A DNA stretch of 64,000 bases from Microbacterium sp. VKM Ac-2923 (GCF_022815605.1 NZ_JALGRP010000003.1:345687-409686); one strand, 5' to 3'; shown: positions 31,960 to 40,766, numbered from the stretch's first letter. Notes: a model not told the origin generated them from the letters alone. Program-made: numbers and translations.

Positions 31960-32026
31960 GCGCGAGTCGCCAGGAATTGTCGCCTCGGACGGCTCGGAAG
32001 CGACAGTCCTTGGCGACTCACGCGCG
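31960..32026. repeat. Imperfect palindrome between clpX and clpP2
   Basis: GCGCGAGTCGCCAGGAATTG (from 31960) and the inverted GACAGTCCTTGGCGACTCAC (to about 32021) match with a few mismatches around a 16-nt centre. The arm contains the core GAGTCGCCA. It is a separate element from the terminator that follows. Apart from these two structures the 300-nt gap holds nothing that I recognise. Confidence 0.55.
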
Positions 32027-32045
32027 GGGGGCGGGGGGACGAGGA

Positions 32046-32077
32046 AGCCCCGCAGACCGAGACGGGTCTGCGGGGCT
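32046..32077 (-). terminator. Terminator after clpP2
   Basis: A perfect 13-bp stem (AGCCCCGCAGACC at 32046-32058 with GGTCTGCGGGGCT at 32065-32077) with a 6-nt loop, 18 nt after the clpP2 stop on the minus strand. Confidence 0.85.
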
Positions 32078-32094
32078 GGTCGCGCGGGCGTACG

Positions 32095-32757
32095 TCAGGC
32101 GGTGAGGGCCGCAGGCTGGCGCTTGCGCGTCGTCAACACCTGGTCGACGATGCCGTACTCCATCGCCTCGTGAGCCGAGAGGATCTTGTCGCGGTCGATG
32201 TCCTTGTTGATCTTCACGATGTCCTGTCCGGTGTGGTGGGCCATCGTCGCCTCGAGCCAGGTGCGCATACGGAGGATCTCCTGCGCCTGGATCTCGATGT
32301 CGGACGCCTGCCCGTGGCCCGCCTCGCCCATAGCGGGCTGGTGGATCAGGATGCGGGCGTTCGGCAGGGCGAGACGCTTGCCGGGGGCACCGGCCGCGAG
32401 CAGCACGGATGCCGCGGAGGCGGCCTGCCCGAGCACGACGGTCTGGATCTGCGGCGAGACGTACTGCATCGTGTCGTAGATCGCCGTCATGGCCGTGAAC
32501 GAGCCACCGGGCGAGTTGATGTACATGATGATGTCGCGGTCGGGGTCCTGCGACTCGAGCACGAGCAGCTGGGCCATGACGTCGTCGGCCGAGGCGTCGT
32601 CGACCTGGACGCCCAGGAAGATGACGCGGTCCTCGAATAGCTTGTTGTAAGGGTCCTGGCGCTTGTAGCCGTAAGCCGTGCGCTCCTCGAACTGAGGGAG
32701 GACGTAGCGGCTCGAGGGCATGTGGGATGCTGCGCCGCCGAAAGTGGGGATGTTCAT
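32095..32757 (-). CDS. clpP2: ATP-dependent Clp protease proteolytic subunit ClpP2
   Basis: A 220-aa serine peptidase, one of two unlike ClpP rings that form the active ClpP1P2 tetradecamer in Actinobacteria. The catalytic Ser is Ser-114 in GQAASAASVLL, the His is His-139 in RILIHQPAM, and the Asp lies in KDIDRDKIL near 188. NSPGGSFTAMTAIYDTMQYV is the oligomer handle. An N-terminal propeptide of about 15-25 residues is likely. AAAGGAC precedes the ATG. It follows clpP1 by 24 nt. Confidence 0.96.
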   Translation of the reverse strand: MNIPTFGGAASHMPSSRYVLPQFEERTAYGYKRQDPYNKLFEDRVIFLGVQVDDASADDVMAQLLVLESQDPDRDIIMYINSPGGSFTAMTAIYDTMQYVSPQIQTVVLGQAASAASVLLAAGAPGKRLALPNARILIHQPAMGEAGHGQASDIEIQAQEILRMRTWLEATMAHHTGQDIVKINKDIDRDKILSAHEAMEYGIVDQVLTTRKRQPAALTA

Positions 32758-32781
32758 GTCGGTGTCCTTTTTCCTCTCGGC

Positions 32782-33369
32782 TCAGACCGCTGCGGTTCCG
32801 CCGCCGCCGGTGACGTCGGTGGCGTGCTCGCGCATGTGGTCGACGAAGCCGTACTCGAGGGCCTGCTGGGCGGTGAACCAACGATCGCGATCGCCGTCCT
32901 CATTGATCTGCTCGACAGTCTTGCCGGTCTGCGCCGCGGTGATCTCGGCGAGTCGACGCTTCATGTCGAGGATGAGCTGCGCCTGCGTCTGGATGTCGCT
33001 GGAGGTACCGCCGAAGCCGCCGTGCGGCTGGTGCAGCAGCACGCGGGCGTTGGGCGTGATGTACCGCTTGCCCTTGGTGCCGCTGGTCAGCAGGAGCTGG
33101 CCCATCGACGCGGCCATGCCGATCCCGACGGTCACGATGTCGTTCGGCACGAACTGCATCGTGTCGTAGATCGCCATACCGGCCGTGATCGAGCCGCCGG
33201 GCGAATTGATGTAGAGGTAGATGTCTTTCTGCGGGTCCTCTGCGGCCAGCAGCAGAATCTTGGCGCAGATCTCGTTGGCGTTCTCGTCGCGCACCTCGGA
33301 ACCGAGCCAGATGATGCGGTCCTTCAGCAGCCTGTCGAAGACGCTCGTTGCCATAAGGGGTTCGGGCAT
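32782..33369 (-). CDS. clpP1: ATP-dependent Clp protease proteolytic subunit ClpP1
   Basis: A 195-aa ClpP peptidase. The catalytic Ser is Ser-88 in [14 protein letters not shown], the His is His-113 in [12 protein letters not shown], and the Asp lies in [11 protein letters not shown] chose ATG 33369, which has AGGAG 6 nt upstream, over the ATG at 33354 (MATSVFDRL). Together with ClpP2 and ClpX it degrades tagged and regulatory proteins; the two clpP genes form an operon. Confidence 0.96.
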   Translation of the reverse strand: MPEPLMATSVFDRLLKDRIIWLGSEVRDENANEICAKILLLAAEDPQKDIYLYINSPGGSITAGMAIYDTMQFVPNDIVTVGIGMAASMGQLLLTSGTKGKRYITPNARVLLHQPHGGFGGTSSDIQTQAQLILDMKRRLAEITAAQTGKTVEQINEDGDRDRWFTAQQALEYGFVDHMREHATDVTGGGGTAAV

Positions 33370-33447
33370 GTGTGCTCCTCTTCCGGTGATCTGCAACGAA
33401 TCTACCGGCGCGTTCCGGGGCGGGATGCCGTGTTCGCCGCGGGCGGA

Positions 33448-33936
33448 TCAGTGCGGTTCTTCGGCGATTTCTCGCGCGTATCCGGTCACGGACCGGGTAT
33501 AGCGCGGCAGGTGGGGGGCGAGCGCCTGCAGAGCGATGGATGCCGCCCGCTCGGGCTCTCCGCTCGACACCAGTGCGAGCGCGTAGAAGGCGGCGGCGGC
33601 GTCGTGCAGATCTCCCCGCGGCTCGCGCTCGTACTCCGCGCGCAGGAGCTCGAGAGCCTCCGCGGTCTTGCCGAGGTTGCGGATGGTGCTCGCGAGCTGG
33701 ATGGCGGCCCGGGTGCGGCGCTCGTCGTCGAGACCGGTCGTCAGCGCCTGTCGGTACAGCACCTCGGCCTCGGCTTCGAGGCCGGCCGAGTCGCGGGCCC
33801 CCGCCCGCTCGAACAGCGCGATCGCGTCGTCTTCCTGCCGTTCGAGCGCCAGCGCGTCGATCCGCTGGATCACCTCGGCCGGATCGAGCGTGTCATCCGC
33901 CGAGACCGCATCCACTCTGTCCTGCCAGTCGTCCAT
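33448..33936 (-). CDS. Tetratricopeptide repeat protein (TPR_5 type)
   Basis: A 162-aa, almost wholly helical protein with TPR-like helix pairs: DPAEVIQRIDALALERQEDD, AGLEAEAEVLYRQALTTGLD, TRAAIQLASTIRNLGKTAEA and DLHDAAAAFYALALVSSGEP. Such small proteins probably act as scaffolds; no partner is known. The frame is open for another 120 codons upstream, but that part runs through palindromic repeats, so I placed the start at ATG 33936 (MDDWQDRVDAVSADDT). It lies between tig and clpP1. Confidence 0.8.
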   Translation of the reverse strand: MDDWQDRVDAVSADDTLDPAEVIQRIDALALERQEDDAIALFERAGARDSAGLEAEAEVLYRQALTTGLDDERRTRAAIQLASTIRNLGKTAEALELLRAEYEREPRGDLHDAAAAFYALALVSSGEPERAASIALQALAPHLPRYTRSVTGYAREIAEEPH

Positions 33937-34053
33937 CGCTCGTGCCTCTTTCTGCTCTCCTGCGTGGCGTGAGCGTCCGCGCCACCTCCGCGCGGCAGTC
34001 GACTCCCGCGCTCGAGCGTCATGAACCCTCCGCGCTGACAGTCGACTCCCACG

Positions 34054-34230
34054 CTCGAGTGTCCACGACACCCGGACGCCCGCGGGATCCGACCCGCGTG
34101 TTCTGGACACTCGAATATGGGCGACACGCCACCGCACCGCCCGGCGCCGCCCCCGCATTGCAGCCGGCACGCGCTCGAGTGTCCACGACACCCGGACGCG
34201 CGCGGGGTCCGGCCCGGGTGTTTCGGACAC
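34054..34230. repeat. Two palindromic repeats, family B
   Basis: Units at 34054-34114 and 34173-34230, each with the arm CGAGTGTCCACGACACCCGG and an inverted partner near GGTGTTCTGGACACTCGA or GGTGTTTCGGACAC. They match the family at 18099-18250. A shorter direct repeat, GTCGACTCCC.CGCTCGAG, occurs at about 33998 and 34040. The 374-nt gap between tig and the TPR gene holds these repeats, the tig terminator and no gene. Confidence 0.8.
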
Positions 34231-34273
34231 TGACCGGCGTTGCGGGTCGCGCGGTGGCATCCGGGGACGAAGA

Positions 34274-34301
34274 AGGGGCGGATGCCGCAGCACCCGCCCC
34301 T
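34274..34301 (-). terminator. Terminator after tig
   Basis: On the minus strand AGGGGCGG pairs with CCGCCCCT (34301-34294 and 34281-34274) around 12 nt, followed by TCTTCG. It lies 10 nt after the tig stop. Confidence 0.7.
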
Positions 34302-34310
34302 CGTCGTGAC

Positions 34311-35780
34311 TTACTCGCTGTCGGCGGCCTTGTCGGCGGCCTTCTTCTTGGCGGGGGCGCGCTTCTTGGCGGGAGCCTTCGCGGGGGCTTCCTCGGCGGG
34401 CGCCTCTTCTGCCTCGACGACGGCGTCGGCGTCGGCCGCGGCGTCAGCGATCTCCTGCGCCTCTTCGACGACCTCGTCCTCGCCGTCGGTGGGCTCTTCG
34501 CCCTCGACAGCGACGAAGCCGGTCAGGTCGACGGGCTTGCCGTCGGTGTCGACGACCGTGACCTTACCGAGCGCGATGGCCAGGGCCTTGTTGCGTGCGA
34601 CCTCACCGACGAGCGCGGGCAGCTGGTTGCCCTGCTGCAGCGCGTTGACGAATTCCTGCGGCGCCATGTTGTACTGCGCGGCCGACTGGATGAGGTACTG
34701 GGTCAGCTCGTCCTGCGACACCTGGACGTTGGCGTCTTCGGCGATCTTGTCGAGGACCATCTGCGTGCGGAACTGCTTCTCGCTCGCTTCGGTCACCTCG
34801 GCGCGGTGTTCGTCGTCTTCGAGGCGGTTCTCGCCCTCGAGGTGGTTGTGCACCTCGTCTTCGATGAGCGCCGGCGGCACGGGGATCTCGACGGCCTCGA
34901 GGAGGGCCTCGATGAACTTGTCGCGCGCGGCGGCGCCCTGCGTGAACACCGACTGCTGCGAGACACGCTCGTTGAGCGACTCGCGGAGCTCGGCGATCGT
35001 GTCGAACTCGGATGCCATCTGAGCGAAGTCGTCGTCGGCGTCAGGAAGCTCGCGCTCCTTGACGGCCTTGATGGTCACGGCCACCTCGGCCTCTTCACCG
35101 GCGTGGTCGCCGCCAACGAGCTTGGAGCGAAACGTGGTCTCTTCGTCGGCGGTGAGCGATTCGATGGCCTCGTCGATGCCCTCGAGCAGCTCGCCGGAAC
35201 CGATCTCGTACGACACGCCCTCGGCGCGGTCGATCTCGGCACCGTCGATGGTGGCGACGAGGTCGAGCTCGACGAAGTCACCGGTCGTGGCGGGACGGTC
35301 GACGGTGACGAGCGTGCCGAAACGGGCGCGCAGCTTGTCGAGCTCGGCGTCGATGCCGGCCTCGTCGACCTCGGCGGCGTCGACGGTCACGGTGATGGTG
35401 TCGTACGCGGGCAGGTCGAACTCGGGGCGCACGTCGACCTCGACGTCGACGATCAGGTCGCCCGAGAAGTCCTTCAGCTCGGGCAGTTCGACGATCTCGG
35501 CATTGGGGCGACCGATCACGCGCAGGTCGTTCGCCTCGACGGCCGCGCGGTAGAACCCGTCGAGCCCTTCGTTGACAGCGTGCTCGATGACGGCGCCGCG
35601 GCCCATGCGCTGGTCGATGATGGGCGCGGGCACCTTGCCCTTGCGGAAGCCGGGGATCTGCACGTCTTTGGCGATGTGCTCGTAGGCGTGCGCGATGCTC
35701 GGCTTGAGCTCGTCGGGCGAGACCGTGATGTGGAGCTTGACCCGGGTGGGGCTGAGCTTCTCGACGGTGCTGTTGACCAT
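34311..35780 (-). CDS. tig: Trigger factor
   Basis: A 489-aa ribosome-bound chaperone and prolyl isomerase. The N-terminal ribosome-binding domain has the signature [20 protein letters not shown] near residues 40-60. The PPIase domain follows ([20 protein letters not shown]), then the helical C-terminal domain. After residue 430 comes an acidic, then Ala/Lys-rich tail ([20 protein letters not shown]) that is common in actinobacterial trigger factors. GAGGAG precedes ATG 35780. It is upstream of clpP1-clpP2 on the same strand, separated by the TPR gene and repeats. Confidence 0.96.
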   Translation of the reverse strand: MVNSTVEKLSPTRVKLHITVSPDELKPSIAHAYEHIAKDVQIPGFRKGKVPAPIIDQRMGRGAVIEHAVNEGLDGFYRAAVEANDLRVIGRPNAEIVELPELKDFSGDLIVDVEVDVRPEFDLPAYDTITVTVDAAEVDEAGIDAELDKLRARFGTLVTVDRPATTGDFVELDLVATIDGAEIDRAEGVSYEIGSGELLEGIDEAIESLTADEETTFRSKLVGGDHAGEEAEVAVTIKAVKERELPDADDDFAQMASEFDTIAELRESLNERVSQQSVFTQGAAARDKFIEALLEAVEIPVPPALIEDEVHNHLEGENRLEDDEHRAEVTEASEKQFRTQMVLDKIAEDANVQVSQDELTQYLIQSAAQYNMAPQEFVNALQQGNQLPALVGEVARNKALAIALGKVTVVDTDGKPVDLTGFVAVEGEEPTDGEDEVVEEAQEIADAAADADAVVEAEEAPAEEAPAKAPAKKRAPAKKKAADKAADSE

Positions 35781-35853
35781 GCGGTTCGTTCTCCTCGTGT
35801 GGCCCGCGCGCACGCGGGGGCCGGCTAGGCCTGTGGTCTGTGGGGCCGTGACG

Positions 35854-35927
35854 TCGGGGCGACAGGATTTGAACCTGCGGCCTCCCGCTCCCAAAGCGGG
35901 CGCTCTACCAAGCTGAGCTACGCCCCG
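35854..35927 (-). tRNA. tRNA-Pro (TGG)
   Basis: On the minus strand the sequence begins CGGGGCGTAGCTCAGCTTGG, has the anticodon loop CTTTGGG with anticodon TGG, and closes with the acceptor CGCCCCG and discriminator A (74 nt). CCA is not encoded. Confidence 0.93.
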
Positions 35928-36109
35928 GGGCGGCGCGCGGCACGCGCCGACGAAACGACCGCTGAAAGTCTAGTCGATCGGCCTGAGCGCGCAGGTCCCG
36001 CCATACAGGAACCGGCGGAGACGCCCATGCGCCGCGTTCGCACCACCCGCGCGGGTGTCGTAGAGTGGTCGAGTTCGAGTTCGTCATCCTGCTCAGGATG
36101 CCGAAATTC

Positions 36110-36183
36110 GGGGCTGTAGCTTAGTGGTAAAGCCTCTGTCTTCCAAACAGATGATGCGAGTTCGATTCTCGTCAGCCCCTCCA
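36110..36183 (+). tRNA. tRNA-Gly (TCC)
   Basis: GGGGCTGTAGCTTAGTGGTA opens the gene; the anticodon loop CTTCCAA gives TCC; the TTCGATT T-loop and the acceptor CAGCCCC close it, followed by T and an encoded CCA. It borders the Kiwa-like island, which starts about 120 nt later. Confidence 0.94.
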
Positions 36184-36305
36184 CACATTGCCGCGTGTTG
36201 TCGCCTTCGGCCACAGCACCGACAGCATCACGACTTTCTTCGCCGTCTTCGCGAACTAACCCACCTCCTGTTCAGGCCGTTACCTGGCGAGGGCGGCAAC
36301 GATGT

Positions 36306-37397
36306 TCAGAGTCGGCCGCGGTGCGCGTGGATACGCGCGAGCGCAACCTCGACCGAGGTCTCACACGGCGTGGGCGGAGCTGACGGCGCGAGACGACGGC
36401 CGTCGTCGGTGACGTCGAAGAACTGTATGAGCATGAGAACGAGGTCGATCACGACGATCTGTACGCGAACCCCGTGATATCCATCAGCTGTGTCGACGAT
36501 CCCACCAATCCGGTCTGCCACATACGACTGGCTGGCCTGCCGCCCACCGTGTTGGGTTCTGCGGAGCCGTGGACGTCGCAGGTTGCCTGCGCGGGTGAGA
36601 CGTCCCGCCAGCGCCGATCGATACCTCGTCTTGACCTCGAGAGCTGTCAGCTCATCATCGACGATCACGGCGAGATCGAGATCTTGGCGACCTTCCGTTC
36701 GGGGCATCCCGGCATCTCCGAGCGCGACAAGGATCGCGCCGAGATTCTCTTCGACGAACACCGCGGTCGCCTCTTCCCCCAGCGCGCCAAGCTGCGCGTC
36801 AGTCGCCGCGTTGAGCTCGGCGGTAAGCCGGTCGGCGTCGTCGACGACGTCGAACCGATTCCGAAAGAGACGGGACTCGCCGCCGTCCGGGCCGAGGATC
36901 GCAAGCTGGACGAACCCGGGCAGCGCGGAGCGATCGATGTAGATCAACACGACGGCCAGAAACGTGCCCGGGGGCGCCGCGACAGCGAGGCGCTCCATGC
37001 GCCGATACTCACGACCATCGGCCGACCAGCCACGATTGAGCGCGCGATCCTGCGCGAACAGATTCGGGCCGTATCCGCCCCCGGCCGTGTGAGGCAGCAG
37101 ATGGCCGCGGTCCAGTGGGCGCCCCGCACACGTGTCCGCGATCGGGAACGCCCGCTGATAGCTCGCTTCGCGCGATCGATCCACGATCGAGGGTGTGCCG
37201 ATGGCGAGGACCGTGCGATCCATGCCTTCGGTGGCGTCGAACAGGAACCGTGCTCCGTGATAGGAGAACTCCGTCATCGACGCGCTGGGCAGATCCCCGA
37301 GGTAAGCGACGGCCGTCTCGTCGATGACAGCGTCCGCGAGATCGCGGCCCGTCGTGCGGGCGCCAGCGACGATGCGCTCGAAGTCAAGCGGGTTCAC
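36306..37397 (-). CDS. Two-module nuclease-like protein (DRGH endonuclease plus EVK core), last gene of the Kiwa-like operon
   Basis: A 363-aa protein. Residues 85-140 resemble a beta-beta-alpha-metal endonuclease of the DNA/RNA non-specific type: DRGHLLPH (96-103), then YGPNLFAQDRALNRGW (109-124) and EYRRMERLA. Residues 237-260 (RQDLDLAVIVDDELTALEVK then TRYR) look like a PD-(D/E)XK core with Asp-241, Glu-254 and Lys-256. The C-terminal part has a hydrophobic strand VRVQIVVIDLVLML. No signal peptide. The start is a GTG at 37397, 60 nt after the KwaB stop. A nuclease with two catalytic cores next to Kiwa is not part of the described two-gene system; its role is inferred from context. Confidence 0.75.
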   Translation of the reverse strand: MNPLDFERIVAGARTTGRDLADAVIDETAVAYLGDLPSASMTEFSYHGARFLFDATEGMDRTVLAIGTPSIVDRSREASYQRAFPIADTCAGRPLDRGHLLPHTAGGGYGPNLFAQDRALNRGWSADGREYRRMERLAVAAPPGTFLAVVLIYIDRSALPGFVQLAILGPDGGESRLFRNRFDVVDDADRLTAELNAATDAQLGALGEEATAVFVEENLGAILVALGDAGMPRTEGRQDLDLAVIVDDELTALEVKTRYRSALAGRLTRAGNLRRPRLRRTQHGGRQASQSYVADRIGGIVDTADGYHGVRVQIVVIDLVLMLIQFFDVTDDGRRLAPSAPPTPCETSVEVALARIHAHRGRL

Positions 37398-37457
37398 GCC
37401 GCATCCCGTCCTCGGCTCCCCCGAGCAGCGCCGTCCGTTCAGAGATGTAGCTGCGGT

Positions 37458-38375
37458 TCATTCCATCGCGGCTTTGCGCTGCGACTCGAAGCGCTCTCCG
37501 GTGAGTGCGCCCCGATAGAGATCCTCGCTGAGCAGGTGCAAGAAACCGAAGCGCTCCTGCGGGTCGAAGTGCAGCGCTCCATCACGCACGACGGTGCGCG
37601 GATCCATGCCGACAGCGCGGGCGTAATCGACGACCTGGGTCAGATCGACGTTCGCGAGGTGTCCGCGACGCTTGATATCGCGAAGGCGCCGCCAGGTCCG
37701 GGAATCGCGAAGCGCCGTCTCCCGAAGCCGGTCGACGCTGGACGTGTCCATCGCGAGAGAGTCGGTGATACCCGTGATCCAGTTAGCGACGTGACGTTCG
37801 ACGATGCCGCTCTCACGGGCGAGACGCTCGAACGCGATCTGATTGAAGATAACCGCCCAGGTCGGTCCCACGACGAGGTCGAACTCGTTGGAGAACGTGA
37901 AGATCTGCTCATCCACGCTTTCGAGACGCTCCCGGCCCATCGCAAGCAGCCGGCCAGGTTTGGCTGCCATCCGCGGGTCCGTGCGACGGATGAACGCGGC
38001 TTGCTCGCCGCTTTCCCCTACCCCGACCACGTAGAAGCCGATGCTCGCATCGAGCTGCGTCGGGCTGACAGGCGCGAGATCACCGGCGTGAAGGACCGCC
38101 GCTCTGAGATCTGCGATCTCGTCAAGCGACTCGCGATCTTCGATGAGGAAATGCTCCCCCGCCTGTAGTTCCGTAAGGGCGGTGTACTCGACGGTCTTCC
38201 CGTCAGCAATGCGCGTGCGTGCATCTCGCCCGAATCCCCGTAAGGCATCGGCGGCGTCGGCGGCGAGCCGCACGCGGCGCACGTCGCCGCCCTGGTCGAG
38301 GGCACGTCCCACGACCAGCGACAGCGGACCGTCAAGATGGATGTCGAGTGCGGCGAGTACCTGAGCAGTGGTCAT
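37458..38375 (-). CDS. kwaB: Kiwa anti-phage protein KwaB-like (DUF4868)
   Basis: A 305-aa protein that matches the DUF4868 layout. After a mixed N-terminal half, residues 158-185 read FTFSNEFDLVVGPTWAVIFN then QIAFERL, the strand-turn-FE.L core of the family. The end FGFLHLLSEDLYRGALTGER then FESQRK matches the LL.DDY..S.LTG..Y...K ending. In the known Kiwa system KwaB binds phage DNA and works with the membrane protein KwaA, which senses infection at the envelope. The ATG at 38375 is 4 nt after the KwaA-like stop. Length is close to characterised KwaB proteins. Confidence 0.82.
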   Translation of the reverse strand: MTTAQVLAALDIHLDGPLSLVVGRALDQGGDVRRVRLAADAADALRGFGRDARTRIADGKTVEYTALTELQAGEHFLIEDRESLDEIADLRAAVLHAGDLAPVSPTQLDASIGFYVVGVGESGEQAAFIRRTDPRMAAKPGRLLAMGRERLESVDEQIFTFSNEFDLVVGPTWAVIFNQIAFERLARESGIVERHVANWITGITDSLAMDTSSVDRLRETALRDSRTWRRLRDIKRRGHLANVDLTQVVDYARAVGMDPRTVVRDGALHFDPQERFGFLHLLSEDLYRGALTGERFESQRKAAME

Positions 38376-38379
38376 GCCG

Positions 38380-38919
38380 TCATGTCCGTTTCCTTCTCCA
38401 TTTCTCCACGAGGACGCTCGAGGAGAGATCGACGAGAGCCCGCTCCTCGGGCCAGTCGGCGACTTCGGATCGAGCAATCAACGCGAACGACGACGTCCTC
38501 GTCTTCGCGGTGTAGACCCGGTACCCGATCAGATACAGCAGAGGGTTGATGTGAACTCGTCCGGTGGCGACGTGGATCACGATGACGAGGAACATCGCCG
38601 CAGCGGCGATGATCCCGTTCAGCGGCGACGCAGACGGGTCGATCAGGACGGGAACGATGTAGGCCGCGATGTACCCGACGACCTGGTCAGACGCGTCCTC
38701 GATCTCGGTCAGCTCGAAACGCTCAGGGTTACCCGTCGTGACGAGGACACCGCCGACCACGAGCACCAGCACGCCCACCCCGGTCAACGCGTAGAACGCC
38801 CACGACCACCACACCTCGCCCGATCGCAGTGCGATGAGAAGGAACGCGGGAGCGAAGGCGGCAAGCGCGAGTTCTACCCGCGGGACGAGCTTGCCTCGTC
38901 GTGGCGGACGGGTGCTCAT
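38380..38919 (-). CDS. kwaA: Kiwa anti-phage protein KwaA-like membrane protein
   Basis: A 179-aa membrane protein with a basic N-terminus (MSTRPPRRGKLVPR) and four hydrophobic segments at about residues 15-32, 37-61, 79-94 and 101-118. The last is followed by HINPLLYLIGYRVYTAKT, a segment that I regard as typical of KwaA. The C-terminal 40 residues are soluble. Its place directly before the DUF4868 gene supports KwaA. The ATG overlaps the stop of the 616-aa gene (ATGA at 38916-38919), and 4 nt separate it from KwaB. Confidence 0.72.
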   Translation of the reverse strand: MSTRPPRRGKLVPRVELALAAFAPAFLLIALRSGEVWWSWAFYALTGVGVLVLVVGGVLVTTGNPERFELTEIEDASDQVVGYIAAYIVPVLIDPSASPLNGIIAAAAMFLVIVIHVATGRVHINPLLYLIGYRVYTAKTRTSSFALIARSEVADWPEERALVDLSSSVLVEKWRRKRT

Positions 38920-40766
38920 TCGAACCCGACATCGGCCCGGACCTCGCGGGACTGCTCGGACGGAACGATACGACCAGCATCGTCGATGCGTGCGACATCC
39001 CACCAGCGTTCGTCGATGAGCGCGAGCTCCTCCGGGGGCGCGAGGATGAGGAGAGTGTCCTCGCCTCGAAAGAAGGTGACCATCGGTGTGGCGTCGCGGA
39101 TCGTCCCCGCTGAGTACACGTTCACGTGCACTTCGAGCTGACGGGACACCTCGGGCGCGATGTCGATGACTTCCGGCCCTCCATCGACCGCGTCCTCCCT
39201 TAGAACCGAGTGGGTCGTTTGGCGCGTCCGATACGAAGTCTCCTCGTCGCCGTCGTGGACGTACAGGTCAAGGTCGGAGACCGCCGACGACCATCGCAGT
39301 TCGATCCGGGTCGGTCGCGGCGCCGGCGCCGGAAGCAGTCGCGCGATCTCGGCGCGGAACTCGGCAGCGTCGCGAGGGCGTCCGATTCGCACGTCGGGGT
39401 GAGCACGCGCACGGTCACGATCCGACGGGGGGACCGCATCCACGACGCGTTCCCCGAGGGGACCGTGGGCGACCAGGAGCACCGTCGCACCCGGCAGGTT
39501 CGTGACGTAGTCACGCATCGTGCCTCCGTGCCTGAGCGCAGCGGGCGACTTGTACTGCTTGACCTCCACTGCCACCACCGTGGTGAGATCTGCCGGGGTG
39601 CCGGTCATGCGCCGCTGGAACCGATAATCAGGCTGAATGCCGCGCTTTCGGCCCCCGTGCAACGTGCCCGTTGCCGCAGAGCGAACCTCGCACCACAGTT
39701 CGACTGGGCCGTGCAGAGTGGGCAGATTCGCGAGCAGCGTCGCGTGAAACGGGAATCGCAACGCGTTGTCGACGACCACGAACTCGAGCCGGGACTCGAG
39801 GGCGCGGTCGAGCTGAGTCGTGATCCACGCGGAGTACAGCTCGTGGCGCTTTCCCCACGCTGGCAGCGACAGGACATCGAGGAGATCCTCGACATCACGC
39901 TCGACCGTTACCTCGTCCCGTTCGTCTGCGTCGAACTCGTCGAGCCACTCGTCGATCGCGGCGAGGTTCTCGTCCAATGGTCCGGTCGCCTTCGTCGCCG
40001 CGTCGGCCGTCCATGCGTAGACCGCCCCCGCCACGAAGAGGGGCCACAGATCGGTCGCAGCGAAGTAGATCTGCTCGAGCACCGGGTCCCGTCGCAGGTC
40101 GTCATGGTGCTTACGCTCCCATGCTCGCACAGCGTCCATGTCGACGCCCATTTCCTCGAGGCGCTCCAGCACGCGACGGACCAGACTGATGATGCGTCCC
40201 GCCCGGTCATCAATATGCGGACGCCCGGTGGGGACCGGATCCGGCACGCCTTCCGCGAATCGCCAACTGTCCCACGAAGTCGCGCCAGCACTCAGCAACA
40301 GTCCGTTCACCGAATCCCAGGACATGTAGTCCTGCAGCGGGCCAGGATGAAACGCACGGGACGCGTCAAAGGAAAGAGGTCGCAGCCGAATGACGGTGCT
40401 TTCCATACGACGGACGCGTTCGCGAAAGTCGTTCAGCGACTCATCTACGAGGTCGCCTTCAACGAACTCGTACTGAACGCGGAGGTTCCCTCCTGTGCCC
40501 GCCAGTGCATCCACGCGCTGCATCAGACGCAGAAGGTCGCGCAGCATGCCGGTGAACGACGCGACCAGAGGAGCGAGTGCGTGAAGCAGGTCACGTGACG
40601 ACCATCTCGCGTCATCCATCGCCTGGTCGATCTGCACTGCTCCGTCGTGCCCTTGACGCACGAGGACCCGGCGGAGGTGTTCAACGACGTCGGCGTCGTA
40701 GTCGTTCGGACGCAGCGCGCCTGCTCGCTCCCACTCACGCCACAGCCCTGCCGCTGTCACCTGCAT
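38916..40766 (-). CDS. 616-aa protein with PD-(D/E)XK-like core and C-terminal beta domain, first gene of the Kiwa-like operon
   Basis: Not a family I can name. Residues 1-300 are mostly helical. From about 304 (WGKRHELYSAW, then FVVVDNALRFPFHATLLANL and VELWCEV) a restriction-endonuclease-like core appears: QPDYRF with Asp-380 and VVAVEVKQYK with Glu-401 and Lys-403, followed by MRDYVTNLPGATVLLVAHG. Residues 487-575 (RIELRWSSAVSDLDLYVHDG to VHVNVYSAGT) have the look of a YfaP/DUF2135-like beta-sandwich (W..DLDL). No membrane span. It is translationally coupled to the KwaA-like gene. It may recognise or cut nucleic acid as part of the system; this is inference. Confidence 0.75.
   Translation of the reverse strand: MQVTAAGLWREWERAGALRPNDYDADVVEHLRRVLVRQGHDGAVQIDQAMDDARWSSRDLLHALAPLVASFTGMLRDLLRLMQRVDALAGTGGNLRVQYEFVEGDLVDESLNDFRERVRRMESTVIRLRPLSFDASRAFHPGPLQDYMSWDSVNGLLLSAGATSWDSWRFAEGVPDPVPTGRPHIDDRAGRIISLVRRVLERLEEMGVDMDAVRAWERKHHDDLRRDPVLEQIYFAATDLWPLFVAGAVYAWTADAATKATGPLDENLAAIDEWLDEFDADERDEVTVERDVEDLLDVLSLPAWGKRHELYSAWITTQLDRALESRLEFVVVDNALRFPFHATLLANLPTLHGPVELWCEVRSAATGTLHGGRKRGIQPDYRFQRRMTGTPADLTTVVAVEVKQYKSPAALRHGGTMRDYVTNLPGATVLLVAHGPLGERVVDAVPPSDRDRARAHPDVRIGRPRDAAEFRAEIARLLPAPAPRPTRIELRWSSAVSDLDLYVHDGDEETSYRTRQTTHSVLREDAVDGGPEVIDIAPEVSRQLEVHVNVYSAGTIRDATPMVTFFRGEDTLLILAPPEELALIDERWWDVARIDDAGRIVPSEQSREVRADVGFE

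Noticed and set aside
33937..34293. N-terminal extension of the TPR gene
   Set aside because: The open frame runs through family B palindromes and gives a basic, repeat-derived sequence; the ATG at 33936 is the natural start.
36474..38168. A 564-codon plus-strand frame across the Kiwa-like genes
   Set aside because: It crosses two minus-strand genes with clear motifs and has no start signal or recognisable domain.
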